Made by a program: the position numbers and the translations under genes
The notes under the pieces: generated by a model
Database searches by the model: none
What the model saw: only the letters and a program-made list of their open reading frames with translations
Told to the model about the DNA's origin: nothing
Shown: positions 11,417 to 21,500 of the stretch, piece by piece
Position numbering within the stretch: position 1 is the first letter of the stretch
Layout: every line of letters starts with the position of its first letter
Assembly: GCA_022494885.1 (NCBI GenBank)
Contig: JAGVSM010003925.1
Location: 1 to 64,000, forward strand
DNA length: 64,000 nucleotides
Source: Micrasema longulum
Lineage: Eukaryota > Arthropoda > Insecta > Trichoptera > Brachycentridae
Direction of reading: 5' to 3'

Positions 11417-11838
11417 TACAAATACGTCAAATCATAATGAAGTAATCTACCATTTATATATTTTTAATCTTTAATGAAAATGTGAAAGTTAAATTGTAAT
11501 AGAAGCTATCTCTTTCTATCATTATTTATAGTTATATTTTTTTTGCACATTGTGTATATTGGTGGGTTTAAGACTATAGTTTCTTTGTATTTTAATAGTA
11601 TGAATAAGTTTGAATGTAAAATTTGATAATAAACATATTCCGTATGCATTTTTTTATATTTTACAGTATATTTAAATGATAATTGAATTATTATTTAACC
11701 CTGTTTATAGGAAAATTTAACTCTCTCTTATATCATGAAATAAAAACGTAGTTTTCATATATTTTTGGGCAAGCAACGAACAGAAGGCCATTGAATTTAA
11801 TAAATAACAAAACAGATTTCACGAGCTCAACAAAAATC
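11417..11838. other. Intergenic, nothing recognised
   Basis: AT-rich sequence between the satellite and a small inverted-repeat element. No supported feature. Confidence 0.35.
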
Positions 11839-11852
11839 ACATATATATATTT

Positions 11853-12103
11853 GTACCTCAGAGGCAGACGGATGCAAATCCAGAATTTGATAAAATGACA
11901 TTTCGATTTTTGTATCCAGTTTATGATTCTGTTCATTAATTTGAAAGAAATGTAAGTCTTATAATGAAAGAACTAATGTATTAAGATAATGAAATGCAAA
12001 TTAATGCTATGAATTGTGAGAAATCTCTTTCGAGAGAGAAGATTCTTTAGACTCTTGTTGAACATTTGACGTTTGGATTTGCATCCGTCTGCCTCTGAGG
12101 TAC
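11853..12103. mobile_element. Small MITE with perfect 29-bp inverted ends
   Basis: GTACCTCAGAGGCAGACGGA starts the left end (11,853-11,881). The exact 29-bp inverted complement is at 12,075-12,103. Both ends are extended outward by similar ATATAT-rich sequence. The element is about 250 bp and non-coding. Perfect TIRs suggest fairly recent insertion or constraint. Confidence 0.7.
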
Positions 12104-12116
12104 AGATATATGTATA

Positions 12117-12205
12117 TAATCACATACAGTGATTCCACTAGGAATCGAACCTAAAAGCTCCATGCTTAAAGCACCTTAGACATTACACCACCGGGACAGA
12201 CAACT
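12117..12205 (-). mobile_element. tRNA-like sequence (SINE head or tRNA pseudogene)
   Basis: The minus strand reads TCCCGGTGGTGTAATGTC (box-A-like) and TTTTAGGTTCGATTCCTAG (box-B-like) at tRNA spacing. The acceptor ends do not pair, so it is not a functional tRNA. It differs from the other SINE heads in the window and abuts a LINE 3' end. Confidence 0.5.
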
Positions 12206-12207
12206 AC

Positions 12208-12335
12208 CATTTTTTTTTTTATTATTTAACACTTTATATTCATATGCACTGTTTAATGTTTAAATACATAATATATAAGGGCGGATATAAAGCTTTAAGA
12301 GAATTTCTACTCAAATTGTAGTTAATTATTGTTTT
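12208..12335 (-). mobile_element. LINE J5 3' UTR fragment
   Basis: The minus-strand sequence (CCGCCCTTATATATTATGTA, AAAGTGTTAAATAATAAA) parallels the 3' UTR at 59,925-60,000. There the same UTR follows a decayed jockey-like ORF2 C-terminus. It ends in an A-rich tail at 12,211-12,225. Confidence 0.55.
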
Positions 12336-12339
12336 TTCC

Positions 12340-12905
12340 CTCACGCGTTTCGAGAAAGTTATTTATAAACAAGCTTTTGCAAGCCAATACACTTCAGACT
12401 AGCTTTTAATATTAAAAAATATCAATAAATAAAACCAAAATATAACACTCAACTAATTTATTTCTGTAATTGGTATGATCCGATTAATCTACCAATTTTC
12501 TTCAAGTTTTCTTTCGCATCCGCATCCCTTCTATCTGTTTCTATGATGGCGTAGAATGGGAGGAAGGGGATGAATGGTTTGGGTGACAATTTAATAAAAT
12601 GTACCTTACTCACATAACAGGTGCTGGAGGCGCCAATGAACAGGAATTTATTCCCGAACATATAAAACGAAAACTTGAATTTTGTGACCGTAATTTGTAA
12701 TTTCTCGTTTTAAATAATATCAAAGTATTTCGTGTTTTGGTTCGTTTTGTTTCGAAACGAATAAAACATCATTAATTAATTACTGTTTAAACCGTATTCG
12801 AACATAGCTCTTCTTCCCGAAACTTTTCATACAGATTATTCATTACATGCTTCCTACTTTGTTTTTCTTTGCGAGTCTACTAAACTACTTTGATAAACAA
12901 GGTGA
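12340..12905. other. Intergenic, nothing recognised
   Basis: No supported gene or repeat. A GC-richer patch at 12,510-12,640 has a short minus-strand open frame with no recognisable motif. Confidence 0.35.
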
Positions 12906-13262
12906 TAACAACAGTGTTTTTAGAGTGTCCGAATGTTTGTAGACAGGCTGTACTTCCTCCCTGGGGAGTTATTTAGATTTCAATTTGTTGCAACAGAGAG
13001 GGAAAATATTTTGAGAACAAAATATCAAACAAATTCAGCCGAATGAACCTCACCCACTTCATAGAGGTTTTAGCTCTTTTACATCAAAACAGTCAACAAA
13101 TGGAAGAGTTAAGGAAATGCGAATATGTAAATATGAGCAGAATGATGATAAATGGTGCACAGTGTGCAAAGTAGCCGCGTAAACCAGACAATGACTGGTA
13201 TAAGCCCTGTAAATGCCTAGACTTCCATATTCCCTTCGCAAAACGTTTTCCAACTTTGTTGA
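12906..13262. mobile_element. FB1 copy with shortened left arm
   Basis: It starts GAGTGTCCGAATGTTTGTAG and runs through TTGTTGCAACAGAGAGGGAA, the centre (TTTTAGCTCTTTTACATC) and the right arm (AAGCCCTGTAAATGCCTAGA). The left arm is truncated where the intact copy has its second half. Confidence 0.7.
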
Positions 13263-13389
13263 TATTATTTTACTTTATTGATTATTTATGTTTGAATATC
13301 TCTTAAAAAAAATTTTTTTCTTCATCATTTTTCATATTTTCTAAATCAAAATTAATTAATTACAGTTTGTACGTATCCAGAATAAAATA

Positions 13390-13585
13390 TAACCAGAATC
13401 CTGAACAAGCTTTTCGACTCTATGGGTAAAAATCCTGAAAAAGGAAATCGAGCGGGAATAAGTCGGCCTCGTAGTGTAGTAGTTGGCGCATTTGTCTAGC
13501 ATTCTTGAGGTCCCGGATTCAGTGCCTGGTAGGGTCGACCTGAAATATTCGTTTAAAGGTGGCTAAACACTACAATATTTTACTG
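13390..13585 (+). mobile_element. SINE-B, plus-strand copy
   Basis: Head piece (GGTAAAAATCCTGAAAAAGG), tRNA-like segment GGCCTCGTAGTGTAGTAGTT with box-B-like GGATTCAGTGCC, then GGTCGACCTGAAATATTCGT. The 3' tail is absent. Confidence 0.65.
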
Positions 13586-13589
13586 TCCC

Positions 13590-14213
13590 TGAGCTTGTCG
13601 TTTGTGATGTATTTTTTTAAACTTCCTTTCATACCATCTCTTTACCACCTACTAACATGCCAACAAAACAGAGGTTTTGTGGCTATATACCTTTGAAAAA
13701 AATACATTTTGTTTGTTTTTTTTAAATTTATTTACAATACAATCACGCTTGTCTATTGGCAGATGAACGCTCAAAATTAGTTTGGTTTGCGGAATGCGTT
13801 ATATTTATCTACTTCCCTACCAAACCCTAATACAATGAATGTAATTTCCTTCCTTGTACTAAAGTTCTGACACCTTATTGTTTGGAACTTCTCTCGCTGC
13901 AGTCAGGATCAGATCAGATCCTGTGGTCAAGAAGGTGTGGTTCATTGATTATTATTATTATTATTTTATTAAACGACACAGTAGATTCAATGAGTTATTG
14001 ATCACAAAAATAACCCATTCGCGATCGCGGTGAGAATATCAAAATCATATGCACACCCGAAGACAGTTCGATTCTTATTTCGTTCTTTTGTTCTTTTTTT
14101 TGTTATATGCATTTACATGAAGTATTATGTTGGGCCGGAGACAAAAATGCGGTACCTACCAACAGTAAGAATCACAACATTCTAACCAGGGCTCAGTAGG
14201 CAGCAAATAATTG
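13590..14213. other. Intergenic with an ATT microsatellite
   Basis: No gene recognised. (ATT)n lies at about 13,948-13,968. Confidence 0.4.
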
Positions 14214-14391
14214 GCGGCCTCCGTGGTGTAGTGGTCAAGACGCTTGACTCACGCACGGAAGGTTCCGGGTTCGATTCCCGATGAGAACACAAAAATTAAA
14301 ATGTGATTTTTCTCAAGCCTGGGTGCTCTGTGATGTGATTCACCACTGTAATTAGGCCTCCTGGCCTGTTGTGGTGCAAAAAAAAAAAAAG
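14214..14391 (+). mobile_element. tRNA-derived SINE-A, full copy
   Basis: The tRNA-like head is GGCCTCCGTGGTGTAGTGG (box A) with GGTTCGATTCCC (box B). The body includes TTCTCAAGCCTGGGTGCTCT and TTAGGCCTCCTGGCCTGTTG, and the copy ends in GTGGTGC plus a poly-A run. The 3' side of the head does not pair with the 5' side, as expected for a SINE rather than a tRNA gene. Eight copies occur in the window. Confidence 0.85.
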
Positions 14392-14609
14392 ATCAAATAA
14401 ATTCAACGTGTAACACACATACAGTAAATGCGGCGCAACCAATACATATAGTTTATTACAAATTATTTGATCAACACTATGAGTACTTTATTGTTTCATT
14501 GCTCCAGTACTTCTTCCAGCCAACAAAACGATTCATTGATACCGAGACTGCATAGCTTAGGTAACACTTATGGAACGGCTGCAGACATTCTGTCCAACTC
14601 GAATTCCAT

Positions 14610-14705
14610 TTTCAGGATTTTACCTGAGACCAGTCTTCAACACGAAAACAATTGTCCAGTGTTCTAGTTTTATTTCACACATAGAACTGTGTTCTACATC
14701 CTCCT
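14610..14705 (-). mobile_element. SINE-B head fragment
   Basis: The plus strand reads TCAGGATTTTACCTGAGACC and TTATTTCACACATAGAACTG, matching the SINE-B head in reverse orientation at 8,865-8,960 and 35,765-35,865. Confidence 0.55.
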
Positions 14706-14967
14706 CAAAAAATACGATTTATCGATTAAAATATTAAAAAATTCAAGCACGTTACGAACAAAAGTAAAACGCCTCGGGCTACTATTCTTCAGGCGTCTGA
14801 TATTCTGATAAAAATGTTAACTACAGGGCGTATTATTTTAAATACTTTTTTAAACCTCATTCAACCACAATTCGATTCCTTTTTTGTGCTAAAATTAGAA
14901 ACTTTCAGAAAATAATCGTAAAATGCAAATATTCTGATAAATAATAGCAAATAAATTATTCAATTTT

Positions 14968-15150
14968 TTCAACAATGTTTTGAGTCTGTCCAAATGTTGA
15001 AAACAGGCTGGATTTCCTCCCTAGTGAGTTATTTAGGTCTGAATTTGTTGCAACAGAAAATATTTTAAAAAGGGAATATAGAAGTCTAGGCTTTTAAAAG
15101 GTTTATGATCTTTCATTGGCTAATTTAAGTGGCCTCATTACACATTTTGC
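14968..15150 (+). mobile_element. FB1 left-arm fragment
   Basis: It retains the outer end TTCAACAATGTTTTGAGTCT, GGATTTCCTCCCTAGTGAGT and TTGTTGCAACAGA. It decays after the TTAAGTGGCC motif. The centre and right arm are missing. Confidence 0.6.
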
Positions 15151-15338
15151 AAAATTTTCGATGTAGTTTTTGTTTTTTGTTTTTCAAATATTTCTCTAAT
15201 TATTACTTTATTGTTATTCTACTATTCACAATTTTGATAATCTATAGTACTTTTTGAAATTTGTATCAATAAAATTTACTATTAAAAGGTTTTTTACAAT
15301 TTTAAAGAAATATTTTGCTAGAATATTTAACTTTCGCA

Positions 15339-16440
15339 GGGCCTATTACAATGAGAAGTTAAGGACGTCATACCTTCACCGTGACGGTAAAATTGAAGAT
15401 AAATTTTCTCTAGTGATTACGAAGATACACTACTGACCCCTTACCTTCAAGTTTTGTGAAGGTACGTCGATATTTATTATGGGGACGCGTACGCCATGGC
15501 ACACATATTTACTCATTATAAGCGAAAAAAAAAACCATTAAGCAATTTTTGTTTAAATTACTATTTATTTCATATTTCAATCGTTCAGTATTTTATTAAA
15601 AGTCAGTATTTTCTTAAAGCCTAATTTTCGTAAACGTGTCCAATTATAAGTTACCGATGAAGATATTTTAAATTTTCATAAAAATATACACATTTTTGAC
15701 CATTAATATCGATTTTAAGTTATATACAGTCGAATATAACTCTGTTAACTTCCGATTTTAATTGCTCTCCCGGACTGGCATCTGGGCGCCGTTTAGAATG
15801 AAAAGTTAACAGACTTATCTTAATATCTTCATCGGTAACCTGTAATTAAACATTTTATGAAAAAAAACACACAAATAGATACATTTTTATACAGAAAACT
15901 CGATTTTACTGTTTAAATAAACAATTGTTTATAACTTTGTTAATTTCGCATTGTCATCAGGTCAAGAGCCCGTAATAAAATGGGAAGTTTAGAGAGTTGT
16001 CGTCGATTGTCTTTAAAAGGAAAATCGTTATTTATGTACGAAAATTTGTATATTTATATGAAAATTTAAAGTATCTTCGTTGGCTACCTGTAATTGAACA
16101 TGTATACAAAAAAATATATCCATTTTCCAAACTTTATTCTACTGTATGATACAATTGAGAGTAAATGTTAACTTCCCATTGTAATACGGGCCCTGGGCGC
16201 TGATTACAATGGGAAGTAACAGAGTTATCCTCAACTGTCTTTAAAATAAAACTGAATTGTCTGTACGAAAATGTGTAAATTTTTATGATTTTTCATTAAA
16301 AATATGTTCAATTATGTGATCAATGAAGATACTTTTTTTTTTTTTTAATGTTTACATATTTGTTTAAAAAACTATTTAAATCTAAAAACATAATAATTAT
16401 ATCTATATTATATCTTTTAATAGTCCATTGTAATCGAGAC
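15339..16440. mobile_element. Cluster of four or five M1 MITE copies
   Basis: M1 ends recur at 15,339 (GGGCCTATTACAATGAGAAG), about 15,772 (inverted), 15,787, 15,945-15,975, 16,165-16,193 (CATTGTAATACGGGCCC) and 16,196-16,215, ending near 16,440. Units of about 180-245 bp share the interior AGTATCTTCATCGGTAACCT. At 16,190-16,200 one right end directly abuts the next left end. Orientation is mixed, so this is a pile-up or local duplication rather than a simple tandem array. Confidence 0.7.
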
Positions 16441-16444
16441 CTAA

Positions 16445-16930
16445 ACACGAAATCTGATTGCATTAACTTTATATTTGGTTCTTTAATTTTAATGCGTTTA
16501 AACACCCTGTTTTAACATAATTAACAAAAATAAAGCTGAAACAAAAAAAATGATAACCCTCTATGTATTTTTATATTAGTAGACACGGTATCCACATGGG
16601 ACTTGAGAGTGATGAGCAAAAGAACATAAAATGAGGATTTATACACGTACTGGGCGTAAATGTAAATTTATAGCAAAGTTTGCTCCCACCCATCAAAGGC
16701 TTGATAACATTAATTTTTAACAATCTTGTCTAACGTATTTTCTTCTTTATTTATACCAACTCGCACGTAGGCCCATATAAAAAGCTTTCTTTACCCAAAT
16801 TGTGTACTTGATAAGGCCAGCTTTGAAACAGAAAAGTTTCCACTCATATTAATCGTAAATAATGATCTTGTTTGATGTTCGAATCATAAAAAGCTCAACA
16901 TTTTTGGATTTAAAATAAGTTGTCAATTTA
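16445..16930. other. Intergenic, nothing recognised
   Basis: No supported feature between the M1 cluster and the SINE cluster. Confidence 0.35.
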
Positions 16931-16934
16931 AGCA

Positions 16935-17082
16935 ATTTTTTTTTTCACCACAACGGTTAGAAGACTCAATCACAGTAGTGCCAAAACACCCAGGGTAATG
17001 TAAATCACGTTTATTTTTTGTTATTTTACCAAGAATCGGACCCGGAACCTTTCGTATGCCATTACACCACGGAGGTCACCAT
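16935..17082 (-). mobile_element. SINE-A, old minus-strand copy
   Basis: Poly-T at the left, CACCACAACGG, an AGGGTAATG body, box-B complement GAATCGGACCCGGAACC, and the head end ACACCACGGAGGTCACC. Many substitutions indicate age. Confidence 0.65.
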
Positions 17083-17087
17083 CATCA

Positions 17088-17480
17088 TCACAATTTTCTT
17101 TTAAGCATTGGGTATACGTCACTGAATTGGTAATCCAAATGCGATGTATCTCGATAATTTTTATTTCGTCGAGGGTAAGGAGACCAATCGTACGCTTAAG
17201 GCGCCAGTCCAGAAACAATGAAAAACATAACAGTTAGAACCAATTTCAAAAACAATATTTTTGAATCAAGGACTATTAATTGAATCAAAGACCTTAAGAA
17301 TAGTAGGCGAACCCGCTAATCACTACGGTTCGATGCTAACTTATCTTCGCAAGATTTCTTTTTCTAGGATATTTACCTAAGAGTAACCATCGAGTCGAAA
17401 GCACTAGCCTAAAGTTATGGTTCTTTTCGATACACAGAACTGTATTCCTAATCCACCCGGACACAGACGAGAACTTAAGT
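17088..17480 (-). mobile_element. SINE-B, long minus-strand copy
   Basis: Tail (AAGCATTGGGTATACGTCAC, CTTAAGGCGCCAGTCCAGAA), a degenerate tRNA-like segment near 17,280-17,330, then the head (CATCGAGTCGAAAGCACTAG, ACACAGAACTGTATTCC, CCACCCGGACACAGACG). Both head and tail are present. Confidence 0.65.
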
Positions 17481-17496
17481 ATCACTCTTCTCGTAC

Positions 17497-17656
17497 ATTT
17501 TTTTTGCACTACATAAGTCTTTTAGGCCCTATTGGTGAATTAAATCCATGCTTGAGAAAAATTACATTTAATTTTTGTGTTCACTTCAGGAATCGAATCC
17601 AGAACCTTTCGTGTGTGAATCAAGTGTCTTATTCACTACATCATGGAGGCCGCCTT
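17497..17656 (-). mobile_element. SINE-A, minus-strand copy
   Basis: TTTTTTTTGCACTAC at the left (the A-tail in sense), TGCTTGAGAAAAATTACATT body, box-B complement GGAATCGAATCCAGAACC, and head end TACATCATGGAGGCCGCC. It directly abuts a J1 LINE copy. Three SINEs in a row here share orientation. Confidence 0.7.
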
Positions 17657-17659
17657 ATT

Positions 17660-18355
17660 TATTTATAAAATGAAGACCATATTAGACCTAAGACAAATAT
17701 ACTGCTTTCAATGTATAAAATATATATTTAAGAGCCAAAATTTATTTACAAGTAATTCAAATAGATCAAGTCAAAGAAGGAATCGTGTGTTAGAAATACC
17801 ACATTGTAAAACGAGGCTCGCACAGAGACATGCATATTTTATAGGCCCAAAAATCGATAATTCTTTTTTTACTGATAATATTTCATTGATTCCAAACTTT
17901 CAAAATTTTCCTTCTTTTAAAAAACACGCACTATCTTGGATTCTAACTAAAGATAGGAACTCTTTTTTTTTCTATGATATATTTTGTTGCCCTTTAATAA
18001 TAAGGAATATTTTAATGTTTTTTTAAATATTTTTTTTCATTTTCTTTTTTAATCACATAAAAAAAAATCCCATACAATCTTTTACAGAACATTTTATTTT
18101 CTCTTTCCTATGTTACACAAAAATATTATAACTGTCCATTATTTATTACGTGAGCGAAAATTCATTAACATTTTCTTGTATACCCACGAACAGGCCATGC
18201 CTTTGTGGGATTTTTTTGTTTACTATTTTTACTATTAACATTTATTTCATTGGTATGTAATTATGCTTTATTTTTTTAATACTCTGTTTTACCTCTTGTG
18301 TATATTGTAAAAAACAAAAAATAAATAAAAAATAAAATAAAATAAAATATAAAAA
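17660..18355 (+). pseudogene. LINE J1 3' end: jockey-like ORF2 C-terminus plus 3' UTR
   Basis: An open frame to 18,026 encodes the C-terminal tail typical of jockey-superfamily ORF2: LDLRQIYCFQCIKYIFKSQN, then RRNRVLEIPHCKTRLAQRHA and YFIGPKIDNSFF, then FKKHALSWIL. In intact relatives this region follows the reverse-transcriptase thumb and leads into FK...L..WL. No RT catalytic core is present, so the copy is 5' truncated. The 3' UTR contains CACGAACAGGCCATGCCTTT and ends in an A-rich AAATAAAATAAAATA tail near 18,355. It is the uninterrupted paralogue of the split copy at 6.9-8.5 kb. Confidence 0.75.
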
Positions 18356-18359
18356 ATAT

Positions 18360-19255
18360 TATTATAAGGGAAAAAACATTCATGAAGAAAAAAAATATCA
18401 GTATTCGAACAGAAGGTTAGAAATATTCGTTAAGCAACTTATAAATGAAATATGTGTACATTGTTATTATTAGCACACGGTAGAATGTTTAAGTGCGCCC
18501 TATTAGAAGATACAATATTAAAATAAATAAATTATGAGTAATTTTCATCGTATTTTTAGATTTAGAACAATTTTTTTTCTTTATGTAACACTCGTCTTCA
18601 AATATTTATTATTATTTACATTAGTCACAATTCAAATGTATCATAAAATGTATTAAATGACCTAGACACACCGAAGTTGTAGTGGCAATGCAGTGCCCTA
18701 TGCTTCACTGGGTGCGGACCGGGAAATAATGTTGATGTTAAACTAAACTAATTTTAATACATTTCAAACATTTTAGGGAAAAATAACATCACGTCAAAAG
18801 GGGCTTAAAGTTTGGCGCCGTTCCTGTCAGAAGTACGCGTCGTTTTGCTAAGCCAACTCTCACTTGCAAACAGTAAAGTTTGCAATGGTCAAGTATTACA
18901 AATAAACATGCCAGTTCACAGTTCACGCTACAAGACTTCTAACTTTACAAGTGCCATGTCGGTTGATCTCGAGTGACATCACAAACGTGCATAACAAGTG
19001 AACGCCTGTATCCTTTACTTAAAATAAGAACCCTACAAATTAATAAGCATAACGATCAATTTATTTTTTTAAGGGAAGCAATTTTATTGATTTAGTTCAA
19101 TTTGGGTTCACATTTGGAATAAAAAAACAACGCAAATTAAAAATAAAAAACGTTAAATAAACAAAGTATCATCCTTCCCTTTTTAACAATACAAACTATC
19201 AAGATTTTTATTTTTATTTATTTATTATCTTAAAAAATATATTATAAGGTCTAGT
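18360..19255. other. Intergenic with a SINE-B tail fragment
   Basis: A SINE-B tail (CAATGCAGTGCCCTATGCTT) lies at about 18,684-18,735, plus strand. A GC-richer stretch at 18,790-19,020 has no recognised motif. The rest is AT-rich. Confidence 0.45.
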
Positions 19256-19270
19256 CATGTTATGTCTCGT

Positions 19271-19386
19271 CTGGGGTGGTATTCTAAACGCTCTCGCAGC
19301 CGTATTATCTCGCGTATTTGCATGCAAAATCCACGAGAAAAACTCTTTTCTCGTGCCTCAAGAGTTGTTCAGAATAGCACCCCTGG
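19271..19386. mobile_element. Short MITE with nested hairpin
   Basis: CTGGGGTGGTATTCTAAAC at 19,271-19,289 is inverted at 19,367-19,386 (GTTCAGAATAGCACCCCTGG). Inside, CACGAGAAAA and TTTTCTCGTG at 19,332-19,355 form a perfect 10-bp stem with a 4-nt loop. Overlapping short open frames are attributable to the palindrome, not to a gene. Confidence 0.6.
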
Positions 19387-19698
19387 TAAGTGTAGTCATC
19401 ATGTGCATTTTCAGTTTGATTTTAAATTTGTCTCCAGTGTATTTTTTCAAGTGGGAAGGTGAGTCACTATGGTGTTTTAATAATAATAATAATCATGGTT
19501 TATGAACAAAAATAACAATTACTTTATTTACTGCATACACAATTAGGTAAAAGATTTCTCTGGATCATGTCTAGTGTGCCTAACTAGGTACAACCTGTTT
19601 TAAGGCAGACATTTTTATGCAAAATAAACAATACCATTACTATATTATTAATATTTAAAGCATCAACTTTGTGGTCAAACATTTTAATAAATGTTATT

Positions 19699-19840
19699 AA
19701 ATATTTATATTTAACCACTTACCGACTTTTCTATGTCTACCGGTTTCTTGTTGGTTTAATTAGTGTCCTGACGAAATGACGGGTACGTCTCGAAACCGGT
19801 AGACATAGAAAAGTCGTTAAGTGGTTATTTACAAATATTT
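19699..19840. mobile_element. Palindromic element carrying a hammerhead-like motif
   Basis: The arms 19,699-19,748 and about 19,791-19,840 are near-perfect inverted repeats (AACCACTTACCGACTTTTCT and complement). They share the sequence of the ends of the 53.2-54.4 kb foldback element. The right arm with the loop contains a complete hammerhead-like sequence; the left arm contains only the inverted 3' half (from GAAAC onward). It therefore looks like an internally deleted derivative of the larger element. Confidence 0.75.
19764..19805 (+). ncRNA. Hammerhead ribozyme-like motif, intact core
   Basis: The order is TGTC (stem I), CTGACGA (core), a stem-loop closed by GAC/GTC around GGGTAC (stem II), GAAA (core), then CCGG followed by TA (self-complementary short stem III and cleavage triplet end), then GACA (stem I partner). 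All invariant core bases C3-U4-G5-A6-N-G8-A9 and G12-A13-A14 are present. One extra A lies between CTGACGA and stem II, and stem II has a mismatch. A very short palindromic stem III with UA is the arrangement described for hammerheads of Penelope-like retroelements, which act as dimers. Activity is not shown. Confidence 0.65.
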
Positions 19841-19894
19841 TTATTTTTTTTATTTCTTTTGAGTTTTTACAAAATTGATGTGAAATTATGTACA

Positions 19895-20062
19895 ATTATG
19901 TATAAAATAAATAATACACTGACACTCCGGAACGTGCCTTTGGGCCAGTGGAGTGGCTACATCCATAAATAAAAATAAAAATATATTTATTGTACCGTAC
20001 CTATTGTATAAACATTTTTGTTAACTATGTATTTGTATTTTATATTGGATTAAATAAAAATT
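19895..20062 (+). mobile_element. LINE J2 3' UTR copy
   Basis: It contains GACACTCCGGAACGTGCCTT, CAGTGGAGTGGCTACATCCA, AACTATGTATTTGTATTTTA and a terminal GGATTAAATAAAAA tail. It matches copies at 48,183-48,333 (minus) and 62,465-63,375 (plus, interrupted). No coding remains. The A-rich terminus marks a non-LTR retrotransposon 3' end. Confidence 0.65.
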
Positions 20063-20064
20063 TA

Positions 20065-20690
20065 AAAAATAAAAGAATAAAAATAAAAATATTTAATAAG
20101 ATTTAGTAATAACATTACTACCTTCTAGTTAATTTACTATACAGTTATACAATATTATTTTTTACCATTTATTATTTAAGAATGTATTTTGAGTCAATTT
20201 TCCATTTTAGTACATTGTATAGTATTTTTTTACTCTCCTACGTTAGTCTTTTCTTTTTTAATGGGGTAGTATTGTAGTTGTCTGGTCAGCATTTTTGGTC
20301 AAAGTTATGTCATCAATTTGTACATTTTTTTTTACAAATTTTACTGTCTCAATTTTCGTCTTTGTATCTTTCTCCGTGAATACTACAAATAGCCAAGTCG
20401 CGATTCATTCAAATCATAATATAATGATGATTTTGATGCATGGCTTATCTATTTGTAGTATCAATGGAAGGGAATAAAAAAAATCTGTTTTAGTGGGTAA
20501 CTCTCAAATGTTGCTGATTTTGAAATCGCCTTGTTGTAGTAATTACCCCGCGATATTATTTATCACATCAGTATACATACCGTATCCTCTTATTTAGGTT
20601 TTTTTTGTAATTAATTTGAAACGACAAAAAATGTTGCCTTAAAAGAGGTTTCACTAATAAAGACAGTACGTACCTACAAAGTACAGAAAG
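20065..20690. other. Intergenic with a perfect 13-bp inverted repeat
   Basis: ATACTACAAATAG at 20,380-20,392 and its exact inverse at 20,449-20,461 bound an 82-bp segment that itself contains AAATCAT/ATGATTT-like pairing. It may be a tiny MITE. Nothing else recognised. Confidence 0.45.
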
Positions 20691-20990
20691 ATTACATAAA
20701 TAAATATCGTATACTTTTAATCTCTTTGTAATTATTGTAATATTATATTTTATTTATTTTAATGAAACAAACAGTCGACAATGATTTAATATATTTTTTT
20801 TTAAATACGGTTTAAAGACCAGCGAAGCTTCCAAATAACAATCATACATATTATTAAATTGTGTTACAACAAAGGGGTGTGTTTATGTGTATTTGTATGA
20901 GAGTGAGTGTAGACGTGTGTTTTTGTGTATAAGTGTGGGAGTAAGTGTTCAGGTGTGTGTAAGTGTGAGCATTTTATGTTTTAAATAGTT
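20690..20990 (-). mobile_element. Probable LINE 3' UTR with CA-rich tract
   Basis: A GT-rich tract at 20,876-20,965 (CA-rich on the minus strand) sits upstream, in minus orientation, of A-rich sequence. CA-rich tracts of the same type occur in the 3' UTR that follows a jockey-like ORF2 at 39,718-39,775 and at 45,800-45,880. Orientation and family are inferred from that parallel. Confidence 0.4.
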
Positions 20991-21054
20991 TCGTAAAATT
21001 AACAATTGAGTTTAGCAAATTATTAAGAATACTGGTTTGGTAATTACGCAGTCT

Positions 21055-21500
21055 TGTTTTATCATAATCACCATCCTTTTATTTACAATTGATGGTGCAT
21101 ATGGCACTGGATTGGTACTACAACCGCAGCATATTATCTTGTTCATTTTGTTTACATTTGATTATTTATACGTTACGGTATGTGGTACTAAATTAGATTT
21201 ATGTTGTTTATTGACAATTTTCAATGAAATTTCATTGTATTTAAGTGATAACTTGAATTTTAGAATATAATTTTTACTTGAAACTCCTACATTATTATGG
21301 TTTTTCATTGGTACATCTTTCTGGATGTATATTACGTGTCATCCGTGTCGGGAATCGAATTCAATATTTCTTGGATTCATTTGATCGTGTAAGATAGCAG
21401 TGGTGCATCGGGCACCGCATTGAAAAACTAAATACGGCGTATTTCAACCACATGTTACATGAAGGTACAGTCCCACAGTTCAGGTGCCAGTTCAATTTTT
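21055..21500 (-). mobile_element. SINE-B fragments
   Basis: Two pieces: 21,055-21,120 (GATGGTGCATATGGCACTGG) and 21,335-21,500 (box-B complement GTCGGGAATCGAATTC, then GGTGCATCGGGCACCGCATT and CAGTTCAGGTGCCAGTTC). Both are in minus orientation and damaged. Confidence 0.55.

Noticed and set aside
14214..14290. Functional tRNA gene
   Set aside because: Box A and box B are good, but the 5' and 3' acceptor strands do not pair, and the sequence continues into a body shared by eight copies; it is a SINE head. The same applies at 12,117, 29,955, 42,309, 49,935, 53,100 and 54,380.
19257..19505. Open frame beginning MLCLVWGGILNAL
   Set aside because: It lies across a MITE with inverted ends and an internal hairpin; coding appearance is a by-product of the palindrome.
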